64,000 nucleotides of DNA, taken from NCBI RefSeq assembly GCF_003014735.1, contig NZ_PYAX01000002.1:62001-126000 (forward strand), in the 5' to 3' direction. This document shows positions 23,550-31,699 of the stretch, one piece after another. How positions within the stretch are numbered: position 1 is the stretch's first letter; each line of letters begins with the position of its first letter. A program made the position numbers and the translations under genes. Origin of the DNA: Saccharothrix carnea (GTDB taxonomy: Bacteria; Actinomycetota; Actinomycetes; Mycobacteriales; Pseudonocardiaceae). Below the pieces are notes generated by a model. That model searched no databases and was not told the DNA's origin. It saw nothing but the letters and a program-made list of their open reading frames with translations.

Positions 23550-23579
23550 GGGCTGGGCACGCGCATGCGTGTTCAGCCC
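23550..23579 (+). terminator. 13-bp hairpin after GH53
   Basis: GGGCTGGGCACGC pairs with GCGTGTTCAGCCC (two G-U pairs) around GCAT, 35 bases past the GH53 stop. Confidence 0.65.
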
Positions 23580-23828
23580 CCTGTCATCGATCATCGCCAT
23601 ACGTCGTGGTGGAGGAACTGTAGGAAAGAGTCCGGCGCACACGTTCCACGTTGCCGGCCCCGGCGTTGCGGCGGCCGGTCGTGCTCGGCCCAGGCGGCCA
23701 GCAGGCCGGTACCGCGGTGGAATCCGTGGGCATAGTGCGACCGGATGCGGCCGCTATCGCCGGGTGTTGAGATCGGTGGTTGTGATCGGGATGCAGCCCC
23801 GACCGTCGTATCCGCCGATGAACCTGGA

Positions 23829-24200
23829 TCAGCGCACGGCTACCGCCTCGTCGACGCCGGAGCACACCCCAACCGCATGGATTCGTCGAGTGAGAGCATC
23901 GCTCGCCTGGAGTTTTAGTCGATCGAGTAGTTCCTCTGCGGTTGGGAAGGTTGACCGCGACCAAGTTCTTGGGCGCTGTTCTGGCGTGATCCAGGAGGCT
24001 AAAAAGATGCCGTGGTTGCGTCCGACAGGTATGAGGTACCGGTTGATGAGGTGGTCGGACATTGCGGTGAGCAGTTCGTTGTTGTCGACTCTCTTCGCTT
24101 GGATGGCGATGAATGCCTGATCTGCCATTTGGGAGCGTGCTTGTGACGGCGAGGTCAATCCGAGTGCCGATACCGCCTCGGTCTTTGTTTCGGACAGCAT
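23829..24200 (-). CDS. Short unknown protein, probably the C-terminal piece of a nuclease-like protein
   Basis: A 123-residue frame with protein-like composition: QMADQAFIAIQAKRVDNNEL, then MSDHLINRYLIPVGRNHG and WITPEQRPRTWSRS. The QAKRVDN and HLINRYL...GIFLASW pattern resembles the end of restriction-endonuclease-fold domains found at the C-termini of large actinobacterial ATPase-like proteins. That recognition is from memory and uncertain. No upstream ribosome site is evident, so it is probably a remnant. GC content is lower than in the neighbours, hinting at acquired DNA. Bases 23580-23828 hold nothing recognisable. Confidence 0.4.
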   Translation of the reverse strand: MLSETKTEAVSALGLTSPSQARSQMADQAFIAIQAKRVDNNELLTAMSDHLINRYLIPVGRNHGIFLASWITPEQRPRTWSRSTFPTAEELLDRLKLQASDALTRRIHAVGVCSGVDEAVAVR

Positions 24201-24425
24201 GTACTCCGCGGTTAACTACGATCCGTAAGGTCGACAGTTCGTTGCACCCACGTCCGTGCCGGTAGTGCGCGCCGACAGGCAGGCGATGAAATAGGAAGAA
24301 TGAAACTGTCGAGGGACATGCCCGGCGCATGCGAAGGTCACGTTTGGCGGTACCGGCAGTAGGGCCGCCTGTCTCGTGCGGTGCGCAGTGTCTGCGAGAC
24401 GTTGACGACCTCGTAACATCGGTCC

Positions 24426-24542
24426 ATGGATGTGGTCGCACGGGTCGAGCGGGCTCTCCTGGAACGTCGCCTGGAGCCCGCGGAGTTCGAACGTGCCGCG
24501 TGCGCCCTCCTGCAGTCGGTCTACCCGGGTCTGTGTTCCTGA
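24426..24542 (+). pseudogene. N-terminal stub of a restriction-endonuclease-like protein
   Basis: A 38-codon frame (MDVVARVERALLERRLEPAE, then FERAACALLQSVYPGLCS, stop). The LQSVYPGL ending resembles the beginning of a Mrr/REase-like domain, where GG-x(3)-GRD would follow, but the sequence switches to an unrelated membrane-protein fragment. A broken gene. Confidence 0.35.
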
Positions 24543-24769
24543 CCCTCCACCCTGATGTGCATCCGCCGTCGGTCCTGATGGTGATTTTGACCCTCCTCCT
24601 CGCACCCCGGGTCAACCGGATCGTCAGCTTCCTCTACCTGATCACCATCCTCGTGTCGTGCATCGGCGAGACGTGGGTCTACTACCTCCTCGTCGAGGTG
24701 GTGCTCCTCGTCATCGCCCGCGCCGCCTGGAGGTGGCCGTCGCCGACGGTTGCGCCCTCGCTGTCATGA
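24540..24769 (+). pseudogene. C-terminal fragment of a small membrane protein (DUF6326-like)
   Basis: The frame reads PSVLMVILTLLLAPRVNRIV, then LVSCIGETWVYYLLVEVV and ARAAWRWPSP, stop. Three hydrophobic segments and the RVNR...AWRWP pattern resemble the end of DUF6326-type membrane proteins. There is no start of its own and it abuts another broken gene at 24542. Confidence 0.45.
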
Positions 24770-25078
24770 CCGACTGGACCTGCAAGCTGGAGCCGCGGTC
24801 GGTGCAGGACATCGGGAGCGGGTCGGAGAATCTCCACGGCGGGTGTCTGCAGACCTTGCCGCCAGGGGGGCACCGAGGTCGAACGGGTTGTCCGGCCGCC
24901 GGAAAATGCGTTCACGATCCGGTCGGGCGGCTGTTAGCGTCGGGGCGAATCGCTGACCGTGGAGGAAGCCATGGCTGCCCGGAGCCTCACGCCGGGCCAC
25001 CGCACCGAGGCCGATTGACGGCCCGGGTCGCCCGGTGACATCGCCTGTGAACGCCGATGCACCGCGAGGAGCTTACCC
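24770..25078. other. 309-base gap with no gene seen
   Basis: No frame looks coding on either strand and I see no strong palindrome. The ribosome site of the next gene is weak. Confidence 0.5.
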
Positions 25079-25834
25079 ATGTCCGCTATACCTCCGTCCA
25101 CCTGGTACGTGGACTTCTTCACCGAACTTCCCAACGAGTTCTGGCGGCGTGCCGTGCCGCCGGAGGTCACCGTCGAAGAGATTGACTTCGTCGAGCAACG
25201 CCTCGGTCTCGCGCCCCGCTCGCTGATCCTGGATGTTCCGTGCGGCAGCGGGCGGCACAGCGTGGAGCTGGCCCGGCGCGGGCACCGCGTGACCGGTGTC
25301 GACTTGTCCGCCGAAGCGATCGGGCATGCCCGGCGCGCCGCCGCCGGTCTCGACGTCGAATTCGTCCGCGCCGACATGCGGGAGATCCCGTGGGGCAAGG
25401 GGTTCGACGCCGTGCTCTGCCTCGGCAACAGCTTCGGCTATCTCGAGCTCGAGGGCCTGAGGGAGTTCGCCGCCGCGCTGGGCGGCGCCGTCCGGCCCGG
25501 CGGCGGCCTGGTCGTCGACTTCGGCTCGGCCGCCGAGTCGGTCCTGCCCGGCTACCGGGCCGAGCCGCGGGCCATGCGGACCGGCGACATCACCGTCCTC
25601 GCGACCAGCGAATACGACGTCGCCGGGAGCCGGGTGTTCAGCCGCTACCGGTTCACCCGCGGCGAGGAGCAGCTCGACGTGACCGCGATCCACCACGTGT
25701 ACACGGTGGCGCAGATCGTCGACCTGCTGTCCGGCCACGGGTTCACCGACGTCGAGCTGTTCGGCGGCCCGGGCGGCGAACCCTACGGGATCGGCAGCGG
25801 GCGGCTCCTGCTCGTTGCGCGCCGAAAGTCCTGA
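25079..25834 (+). CDS. Class I SAM-dependent methyltransferase
   Basis: A 251-residue cytoplasmic protein with the seven-strand methyltransferase fold. Motif I is ILDVPCGSGRHSVELA, post-I is the acidic GVDLS, motif II/III is FVRADMREIPW followed by FDAVLCLGNSFGYL, and the C-terminal part is beta-rich. Members of this group methylate small molecules; the substrate cannot be told from sequence. ATG at 25079 is the first start in frame, preceded by GAGGAGCTTACCC-type sequence with AGGAG. It is flanked by debris on both sides and has no operon partner. It could serve secondary metabolism, but nothing in the sequence ties it to the NRPS. Confidence 0.85.
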   Translation: MSAIPPSTWYVDFFTELPNEFWRRAVPPEVTVEEIDFVEQRLGLAPRSLILDVPCGSGRHSVELARRGHRVTGVDLSAEAIGHARRAAAGLDVEFVRADMREIPWGKGFDAVLCLGNSFGYLELEGLREFAAALGGAVRPGGGLVVDFGSAAESVLPGYRAEPRAMRTGDITVLATSEYDVAGSRVFSRYRFTRGEEQLDVTAIHHVYTVAQIVDLLSGHGFTDVELFGGPGGEPYGIGSGRLLLVARRKS

Positions 25835-25884
25835 GTGGACACTCCGGCCGGAGCCGCTGCGCTCCGGCCGGAGTCGGACACCCG

Positions 25885-26300
25885 CTCAGGCCGTCCACCA
25901 CGAGTCGACGTCCAGCACGCTGTGCGCGGTCCGATCGAGCACCCCGTCGCGGAGCCTGCCGAGGAACGGGATCGCCGCCGTCCGCACCGAGAAGAACACC
26001 TATCTGTTTCAGTCGAGGGACAGGCGCAGCGCGTCGCAGCACGGCGAGCGGCGCGTCGTCCGCCCAACCCGGATAGCCGGTGACGGTGGCGAGAGCCCTG
26101 GCCTTGTCCGCGTTCGACTGGCCGATCGAGGCCAGGCGGCGATCTGTCGTGGACGGCGTGCCGATCGCCGACGCCGTGCGGTGCGCAGTCTCCGCGAGCT
26201 CCCGAGCCCACTGCCTCCTCGCCGGCACGCCGTGTGCGTGAGTGGCCAGTGTCGTCAGCACGACCGCCAGCGTCGCGTCGTTCGGAAGGCCGTCACCCTC
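25885..26300 (-). pseudogene. Frameshifted unknown gene fragment
   Basis: The minus-strand reading RRQWARELAETAHRTASAIG, then SNADKARALATVTGYPGWAD and DAPLAVLRR, continues after a shift near 26005 as FLGRLRDGVLDRTAHSVLDV and SWWTA before a TGA at 25885-25887. The two pieces look like one original protein end. I do not recognise the family. The 5' side is cut by the recombinase remnant. Confidence 0.35.
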
Positions 26301-26305
26301 GTCCC

Positions 26306-26558
26306 AGTCAAGCGCAACCCGGCCGACCGGTGGGTCGTGTCCCGGCAGCGTGCCCACACCCCGCTGGTGAGCGAACAAGACTTTGTCGCCGTGCAGCGGC
26401 TGCGCACCCGACGTGCCACCGGTTCCGGCGAGGTTCGTGAGTATCTGTTCGCAGGGGTGTTGCGCTGTGGGATCTGCGGGCAGTTGACCGCGTTCACCTG
26501 GGACAACGAAAACCACACGGGGTCGTTTTCCGTGATGGAAAACGACCCCGTGTGGTAA
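26306..26558 (+). pseudogene. Large serine recombinase fragment (recombinase domain and zinc ribbon)
   Basis: The frame reads KRNPADRWVVSRQRAHTPLV, then SEQDFVAVQRLRTRRA and REYLFAGVLRCGICGQL. This is the Recombinase domain end and the start of the zinc ribbon (CGIC) of a phage- or transposon-type serine integrase. The zinc ribbon stops after two cysteines, where the sequence enters a perfect hairpin. The catalytic N-terminal domain is missing. Confidence 0.65.
26512..26556. repeat. 20-bp perfect inverted repeat with 5-base loop
   Basis: ACCACACGGGGTCGTTTTCC (26512-26531) and its exact reverse complement (26537-26556) around GTGAT. It interrupts the zinc-ribbon region of the recombinase remnant. 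No T tract follows. It could be a terminator, a small mobile repeat, or two abutting element ends. Confidence 0.8.
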
Positions 26559-26559
26559 C

Positions 26560-26837
26560 AATGTGTCCGAACTTGTTGAACCCCCGCACGTGGGCTTCAG
26601 CCCATCTCGGACACCGCCACGGTGCCGCATAAGTCAAGCATAGCAACAACTTCCGGCGACTGTCCAAGTGGGCCGGAGCCCACGTTTCAAAGCCTTCCGA
26701 CCGCAGCGCAATGCCTTCCGGGGCGGTCCAAAGTGGTGTCACAGCGGAGTGGTCATAAGTGATCAGTGTAGAATGAGTTTTCACAGGCAGATGATCGAGC
26801 AGGCCAGGCTGACCATTGCTTCGTTCACATCGGCTCG
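26560..26837. other. Non-coding debris, lower GC
   Basis: About 280 bases between the hairpin and the IS256 remnant, with clearly lower GC than the surroundings. No convincing protein on either strand. Confidence 0.45.
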
Positions 26838-27185
26838 GCGCGATCGGGGTGACCGTGGATGGGCGCGAGGACGTGCTCGGATTGTGGATGGGCGCCGGCG
26901 GCGAGGGGGCCGAGTTCTCCGACGGGCGTGCTGGTCGATCTGAAGAACCGCGGCGTCGGGGACGTGTTCTTCCTGGTCTGCGACGGTCAAGGGCCTACCG
27001 GAGGTGGTGCCAACGTGTGGCAGCGGACCGTGGTCCAGACCTGCATCGTGCATCTGATCCGCAGCACCTTCGCCGCTGGTGGCCCGTCAGGACGGGGACG
27101 CAGGTGGATGATGCGCTGGAAGCTTGTGCTGAACGCCTTCTCCATCACGTTCGGTGACCGCTGGCCGAACGCCGAGAACTACTGA
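26838..27185 (+). pseudogene. IS256-family transposase remnant
   Basis: Read across frames: GVTVDGREDVLGLWMGAGGE, then LVDLKNRGVGDVFFLVCDG, then ANVWQRTVVQTCIVHLIRS and finally RWMMRWKLVLNAFSITFGDR with WPNAENY and a stop. These are the core and the true C-terminus of IS256 transposases. At least two frameshifts and an internal deletion (after HLIRSTF) disable it. The gene ends at 27185. Confidence 0.8.
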
Positions 27186-27203
27186 TCAACAACGCCGGAC
27201 ACA

Positions 27204-27419
27204 CCGTGCGTGCCGATCGAGAGCGACGTCGACTGCGAAGGCGGCTCCTGCGACGGTCCGGCGTACGTGCGCGGGCCGGTCACCGTCATCGGCCCGGACG
27301 CGTACCGGCTCGACGGCGACAACAACGCCATCGCCTGCGAGCAGGTCGCCCTGAACAGCGGTGTCCGAGGGGCGCGGAATCGGATACGACACAGGTGGGA
27401 GTCGGGGAACCATCGATGA
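27204..27419 (+). pseudogene. Excalibur-like calcium-binding domain fragment
   Basis: ESDVDCEGGSCDGPAYV followed by GPVTVIGPDAYRLDGDNNAI and ACE matches the C-terminal DVDC...GPAYV...DxDxDGxxCE pattern of excalibur-type extracellular domains. It starts directly at the IS256 remnant edge without its own N-terminus, so it is the tail of a cut secreted protein. Confidence 0.5.
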
Positions 27420-27432
27420 AAGGCTGGGTGTC

Positions 27433-27957
27433 ATGTCACGGAGGTTCGGTGCGTTCCTGGTGCTGGTTTTGACCATGGCGGGCGGCTTGTTCGCCACGAC
27501 CGGCGCCGCTCATGCCGTCACCGTGGACCAGGTCTGCGTCGGCACGTGGGCGGTCACCTACGACCCGCCCATCACCAACACCCCGCGGGTCGTGACCGGC
27601 AACCTCACGGGGTTTTTCCCCACCTGCACGAACCTCGGCGCGCCCAGCGGGTCGTACGCCCAGACGTTCACGGACACGGTGTCGTGCGCGACGCTCCTCA
27701 GCGCGGGGGCGGCGTCGCGCACCTACACGTGGAGCAACCCGTTGGCCGCGCCGACGACGTTCGCCTACAACTGGACGGTCAGCGACATCGGCGGCCAAGC
27801 GGTGATCACCAACACGGGCCTGATCACCAGCGGCACGTTCGCCCCCGCGAGCGCGGAACAGGTGGCCGTGCTCGTGACGCCGGACGTCCTGCAGTGCGCC
27901 GGCACCGGGATCTCCAGCCTCACCGGCCCGACCACGCTGACCATCTTCCGCCCCTAG
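27433..27957 (+). CDS. Small secreted protein, unknown function
   Basis: A 174-residue protein with a clear signal peptide (MSRRFGAFLVLVLTMAGGLF, cleavage about 31 after AHA). The mature part is rich in Thr, Ser and Gly, with four cysteines (CVGTW, FPTCTN, VSCATL, LQCAGT) that could form two disulfides. Alternating hydrophobic residues suggest an all-beta fold. ATG 27433 is used; the upstream ribosome site is not strong. I do not recognise the family. It stands between an IS256 remnant with an excalibur fragment and a convergent IS5 remnant, so the neighbourhood gives no clue. Confidence 0.7.
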   Translation: MSRRFGAFLVLVLTMAGGLFATTGAAHAVTVDQVCVGTWAVTYDPPITNTPRVVTGNLTGFFPTCTNLGAPSGSYAQTFTDTVSCATLLSAGAASRTYTWSNPLAAPTTFAYNWTVSDIGGQAVITNTGLITSGTFAPASAEQVAVLVTPDVLQCAGTGISSLTGPTTLTIFRP

Positions 27958-27966
27958 CCTCGGCGG

Positions 27967-28560
27967 TCACCGGTCGGGCGGGAGGGTGGCGATGTAGTCG
28001 GTGACCGGCCCGGTGATGAGCCGGTGGTCGGTGCCGGCCGCGGCCGAGGCGGTCGAGCCGAGGTCGTTGTGGTTCCGGAAGCGGACTCGGCCGTCGTTGG
28101 GGCGTTGCGGTCCTCGACGACCTGTCGACCGGGCGCGGCCCCGTGTGCTCGCCCCTTTGAGGGCACGCAGGTGGGTGGAGTCGACCAGCGCTGCGGACAG
28201 GTCCAGCAGACCGGCCGCGCGCAGCTCGGCGAGCAGCTGTTCGTGCAGCTGCTGCCAGACACCTGCCTCGTGCCGCTCGGTCAACCGCCGCCAGCACGTC
28301 GCGCCCGAGGCGCCGAACAGGGCGGTGGGCAGCCGGTTCCAGCCGATGCCGGTACGCACCGCGTACAGGATGCCCTCGAACGCCGCCCGGTCATCGGCAC
28401 GCCTGCGACCGGGATGACGGAAACGCCTCGAACGCACCGGGATCAACGGTTCCAGCCGAGCCCACAGCTGGTCGGTCAAGACCTCCTCGCGCACGCCGTG
28501 ATCTTCGAAGATCCAGAGCCACAGGCAAAGCCGACACGCCAGCTCATTCTGAACTGATCA
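27967..28560 (-). pseudogene. IS5-family transposase remnant with frameshift
   Basis: The coding part starts at 28494: MREEVLTDQLWARLEPLIPV, then YAVRTGIGWNRLPTALFGAS and AALVDSTHLRALKG, the N-terminal half of IS5 (IS427-like) transposases. Near 28156 the frame shifts (KGEHTGPRPVDR is in the next frame), and the second half with the DDE residues is missing. The right end of the element lies at about 28560, where it cuts a transporter gene. Confidence 0.8.
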
Positions 28561-28572
28561 CTAAGAGCGGCG

Positions 28573-29259
28573 TGGCCGGGGATCGTCGGATCCGGGGTCT
28601 TCTGGTTCGCGCTGTACATGGTCGCGCTGAACTGGGGCGAACGGCACGCGGACGCCGGGACGGCCGCGCTGATCGTCGGGATCGGCCCGATCCTGGTCGC
28701 GTTCCTGGCGGGTTGGCTGCTCCGCGAGGGCTTCCCGGCCAGGCTGCTGGCCGGCCTCGCGATCGCCTTCGCGGGCGTCGCGGCGGTCGGCCTCCTCGAC
28801 TCCGGCGGCGGCTCGACCACCTGGGGCGCACTGCGCTGCCTGGTCGCGGCGGCGGGGTACGCGGTCGGCGTCGTGGCGCAGAAACCCGCTCTGGGGCACG
28901 CGTCCGCGTTGCAGGCCATCACGTTCGGCTGCGTGGTCGGGGCGATCGTGTGCCTGCCGTTCGGCGGCCGACTCCTCGGCGACCTGCCCGACGCCCGGCG
29001 ACCGCCACGACCGCAGTGGTGTACCTGGCTTGCTGCCGACCGCGCTCGCCTTCTACACGTGGGCCTACCCGCTGTCGCACATGACCACCGGCAAGCTGGG
29101 CGCCACGACCTACCTGGTGCCGGCGATCGTCGTGCTGCCGTGTGGGCGCTGATGGACGAGATCCCAGGCGTCGTGGCGTTGGCGGGCGGGGCGCTGTGCC
29201 TGATGGGCGTCGCCGTCTCACAGGGCAGACCCCAGCCCGCCGTCACCGCGTCGAGGTGA
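28573..29259 (+). pseudogene. EamA/DMT-family transporter, 5'-truncated and frameshifted
   Basis: It begins mid-gene at the IS5 edge (GIVGSGVFWFALYMVALNWG) and shows the EamA pattern TAALIVGIGPILVAFLAGWL and AYAVGVVAQKPAL. Expected continuation FYTWAYPLSHMTTGKLGATT lies in another frame (after shifts near 29005 and 29030), and the final WALMDEIPGVVALAGGALCL returns to the first frame after about 29140. At least three shifts make it non-functional. It probably was an inner-membrane drug/metabolite exporter. Confidence 0.8.
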
Positions 29260-29273
29260 CCCTGCCTCAGTCG

Positions 29274-30662
29274 TCAGGGACGGTCGTCGAACAGCTGGGT
29301 CCAGCGGCCGTCGAACCCACCGTTGGCGGCGAGGTGCCACTGGGCGGGGAGCCAGGTGCCCGCTTCACGCCGGTCCGCGGTGTCGACGACGCCGGTGTGG
29401 ACGAAGAAGTCGTGTTGACGCCAGTACGCGTTGTGCGAGGCGAGGTCGCCGCTGACCGCACCCCGGCTGCGGCCGTAGCTGTCGAGCCCGACCCCTTCGT
29501 ACCCGCCGAAGTCGTCGGAACTCGCGCTGTCGTCCGCGTTCGCCTCAGCCGAGTACGCGCCGTACAGCCAACTCTTGGACGGGATGCCCTCGCGGCCATC
29601 GGTGAGGTCGCCCGCGCCGATGTCGAGCGAGGCGGTGTAGAAGCGCTGCAGCCCCGCGAGCACCTCCGCCTGTCCCGCCTCCGAGGTCACCGGGGACTCC
29701 AGCAGCACATCGCTGGTCTTGGTGTCCCGCCAGTGCAGCTGCCAGTTCTGCCAGTGCGTCGGCAGGACGTCGGCCAGGTCCTGCAGTTCGTAGGTGACGC
29801 GCTTGACCGACCGCCAGGACGTCGAGTCGCCGTTGTCGAGCCTGCTGGCCAGCACCGGGGCCGAAGCGGACGTCACGGCCTGCGCACCCCACGTGGAAAC
29901 CGCGCCCGCCGACGCTTCCGGGACGAACGCGTAGTGGATGTTCTTCTTGCTGTCGTTGTTGATGTCGACCTCGGCCTTGCCGGTCCCGTTCATGCTCGCC
30001 GCGACGGTGCTCCACGGCGTGGTGGCGAACCGCAGCTCGTGACCGCGAGTGGTCGTGGGCAGTGCTCCGCTGCCGTCCGCTTGCCACAACATCAGGTGCT
30101 TGCCCGTGGGCGTCGTCATGAACTGCACGGCGCTGTCGGTGGAGCGGCGCATGATGTGCTCGTGGTGAGTGGTCACCGTGGCGTAGGCGACGCTCTCGCC
30201 GGTGCCGGGGTTCCCCGTGACGCCGCGGAGCACGATCTCGACGCGTTCCCAGTCGTGGATCTGGTCGAAGTCCTTGTCCGCGGCGTTGTAGACGTGGTAG
30301 AGCAGAACAAGGTTCTTGGTCCCGTTCTCGGCGTATTCCAGCAACGCGCTGTAGAGCGTCGGCCGGATGCGCCAGTGGGTGTTCGCGCCCTGCACGTACT
30401 GGTTGACGTTGCGCCAGTTCACCCGATTGTCGGAGAACCGCCCGTTGCGGTCGAAGTCGTAGTTGGACAACCAGTCCGTGCCCTCCTGGCTGTTGTTCTC
30501 GTCACCGCGCTTGTAGATCAGCGGCGCGTAGTGGTACAGGTACGCCTGCCGCTGAGCGGTGGTCAGGTTCCACGACACCGCCCCGGCACTCCCAGCTCCG
30601 GACCAGGTCACAGCTGTGGTCATCAGTACAGCGGCAAGCAGCCAGCGAACGGTCCTCAGCAC
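29274..30662 (-). CDS. Secreted Vps62-like protein
   Basis: A 462-residue secreted protein. GTG at 30662 with GAAGGG upstream gives the signal peptide VLRTVRWLLAAVLMTTAVTW ending GAGSAGA; longer in-frame starts would bury it. The mature part contains YAPLIYKRGDENNSQEG, then IHDWERVEIVLRG and THHEHIMR, matching the Vps62/DUF946-like superfamily of secreted or cell-surface beta-sandwich proteins with no settled function. His/Asp clusters (HDWE, HHEH) could bind metal. It is monocistronic and convergent with the dead EamA gene. No regulation visible. Confidence 0.75.
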   Translation of the reverse strand: MLRTVRWLLAAVLMTTAVTWSGAGSAGAVSWNLTTAQRQAYLYHYAPLIYKRGDENNSQEGTDWLSNYDFDRNGRFSDNRVNWRNVNQYVQGANTHWRIRPTLYSALLEYAENGTKNLVLLYHVYNAADKDFDQIHDWERVEIVLRGVTGNPGTGESVAYATVTTHHEHIMRRSTDSAVQFMTTPTGKHLMLWQADGSGALPTTTRGHELRFATTPWSTVAASMNGTGKAEVDINNDSKKNIHYAFVPEASAGAVSTWGAQAVTSASAPVLASRLDNGDSTSWRSVKRVTYELQDLADVLPTHWQNWQLHWRDTKTSDVLLESPVTSEAGQAEVLAGLQRFYTASLDIGAGDLTDGREGIPSKSWLYGAYSAEANADDSASSDDFGGYEGVGLDSYGRSRGAVSGDLASHNAYWRQHDFFVHTGVVDTADRREAGTWLPAQWHLAANGGFDGRWTQLFDDRP

Positions 30663-31181
30663 TTCACAGCCCTTCGTCGACGGTCGCGTCCAGCGATGCG
30701 CTCCGACCGCCTCGGGCCGGCACAGTGGGCCAGAGTGCCACTCACCTCCAACCACCCCACCACCGATTCACCGTCCCGGACCAGCGCCGTCAGCGGATGG
30801 GAGCAACGAGCCCTACGGATCCCCGCAACTGGTCCTGCTCAGCGGCCCCCGTCACCGGTCACGCCCAGGTCACCGTTGCTCGGCACGGTCGCGGGTGGGG
30901 CACACCCTCCCGACCCGCGATCCTTACCAGCTCCCGCTAACCACCCACCACGATGAACAAGTAGCCGCTGAACCCTCTCGCTTCTTCCGCCGCCGCCACC
31001 TCGGCCACCAGGTCCCGCTCGAGCCCGACCAACTCCCCCGATGACAGCGGCAACTACCGGGATCCGTTGGACGCGGTTCGACGCCGTTGAACACGTCCGA
31101 CGGCTCCCAGAGTGCCCGTTTGCGCGGCTTCAGGGTTGCGCTAGTGCTGCGTCACGAACGCTGGTGCCGGGTTCACCGACA
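30663..31181. other. 519-base stretch without a recognisable gene
   Basis: It must contain the promoter of the Vps62-like gene. I see no homologous-looking frame or notable repeat. Confidence 0.5.
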
Positions 31182-31515
31182 CTGAACGGCCACCCGAACA
31201 ATGTCTACCTACCGGAAGCGGCAGTGTTGGGACCGTTGGGCAAGTGGCTGGACGGGCTGTTCGCTCCGGAGAATCGGGACCGGACCGTTGCCGCGTTGGT
31301 CGAGTCTCAGCGGAAGGTGACTGCGGCATCGGCTGCGCACGATGCCGCGAGGAAGCGGTTGGAGGTTGCCGAGGCGAGTTTGAAGCGGCTCCAAGCGGCC
31401 ATCGCTGCTGGTGTCGAGCCTGCGGTGCTGGTCGAGGCGATCAACGAAGCTCAAGCTCAGCGCAGTGCGGCACGGGCCGAACTGGACGGGGCGAGTCCGG
31501 TGTGGTGCCCGAGGC
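31182..31515 (+). pseudogene. Serine recombinase C-terminal coiled-coil fragment
   Basis: HPNNVYLPEAAVLGPLGKWL, then DGLFAPENRDRTVAALVESQ and a long Ala/Glu/Arg helix ending AINEAQAQRSAARAELDGA. This is the region after the zinc ribbon in actinobacterial large serine recombinases. It carries no catalytic part. It may belong to the same original element as the fragment at 26306, about 5 kb away in the same orientation. Confidence 0.6.
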
Positions 31516-31699
31516 CAGGCGGTGACGGTGTCGGGCACCATGAAGGGCCGGTTGTAGGTCCGGGTCTGCTCGGCGTCGGTGTCGGTGTCGGTGCAGCCAC
31601 ACCCGCAGCGGGTGCCCCACCACGCGAGCCGATGTCGACGACGTCGACATGTTCGTTCCACACCGTTTTCGGCCGCGCGGGCCCGCGCCCGGGCAGCGC

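Noticed and set aside
26512-26556. Interpreting the hairpin as a CRISPR repeat or attC site
   Set aside because: There is a single copy, no spacer periodicity and no attC core sequences.
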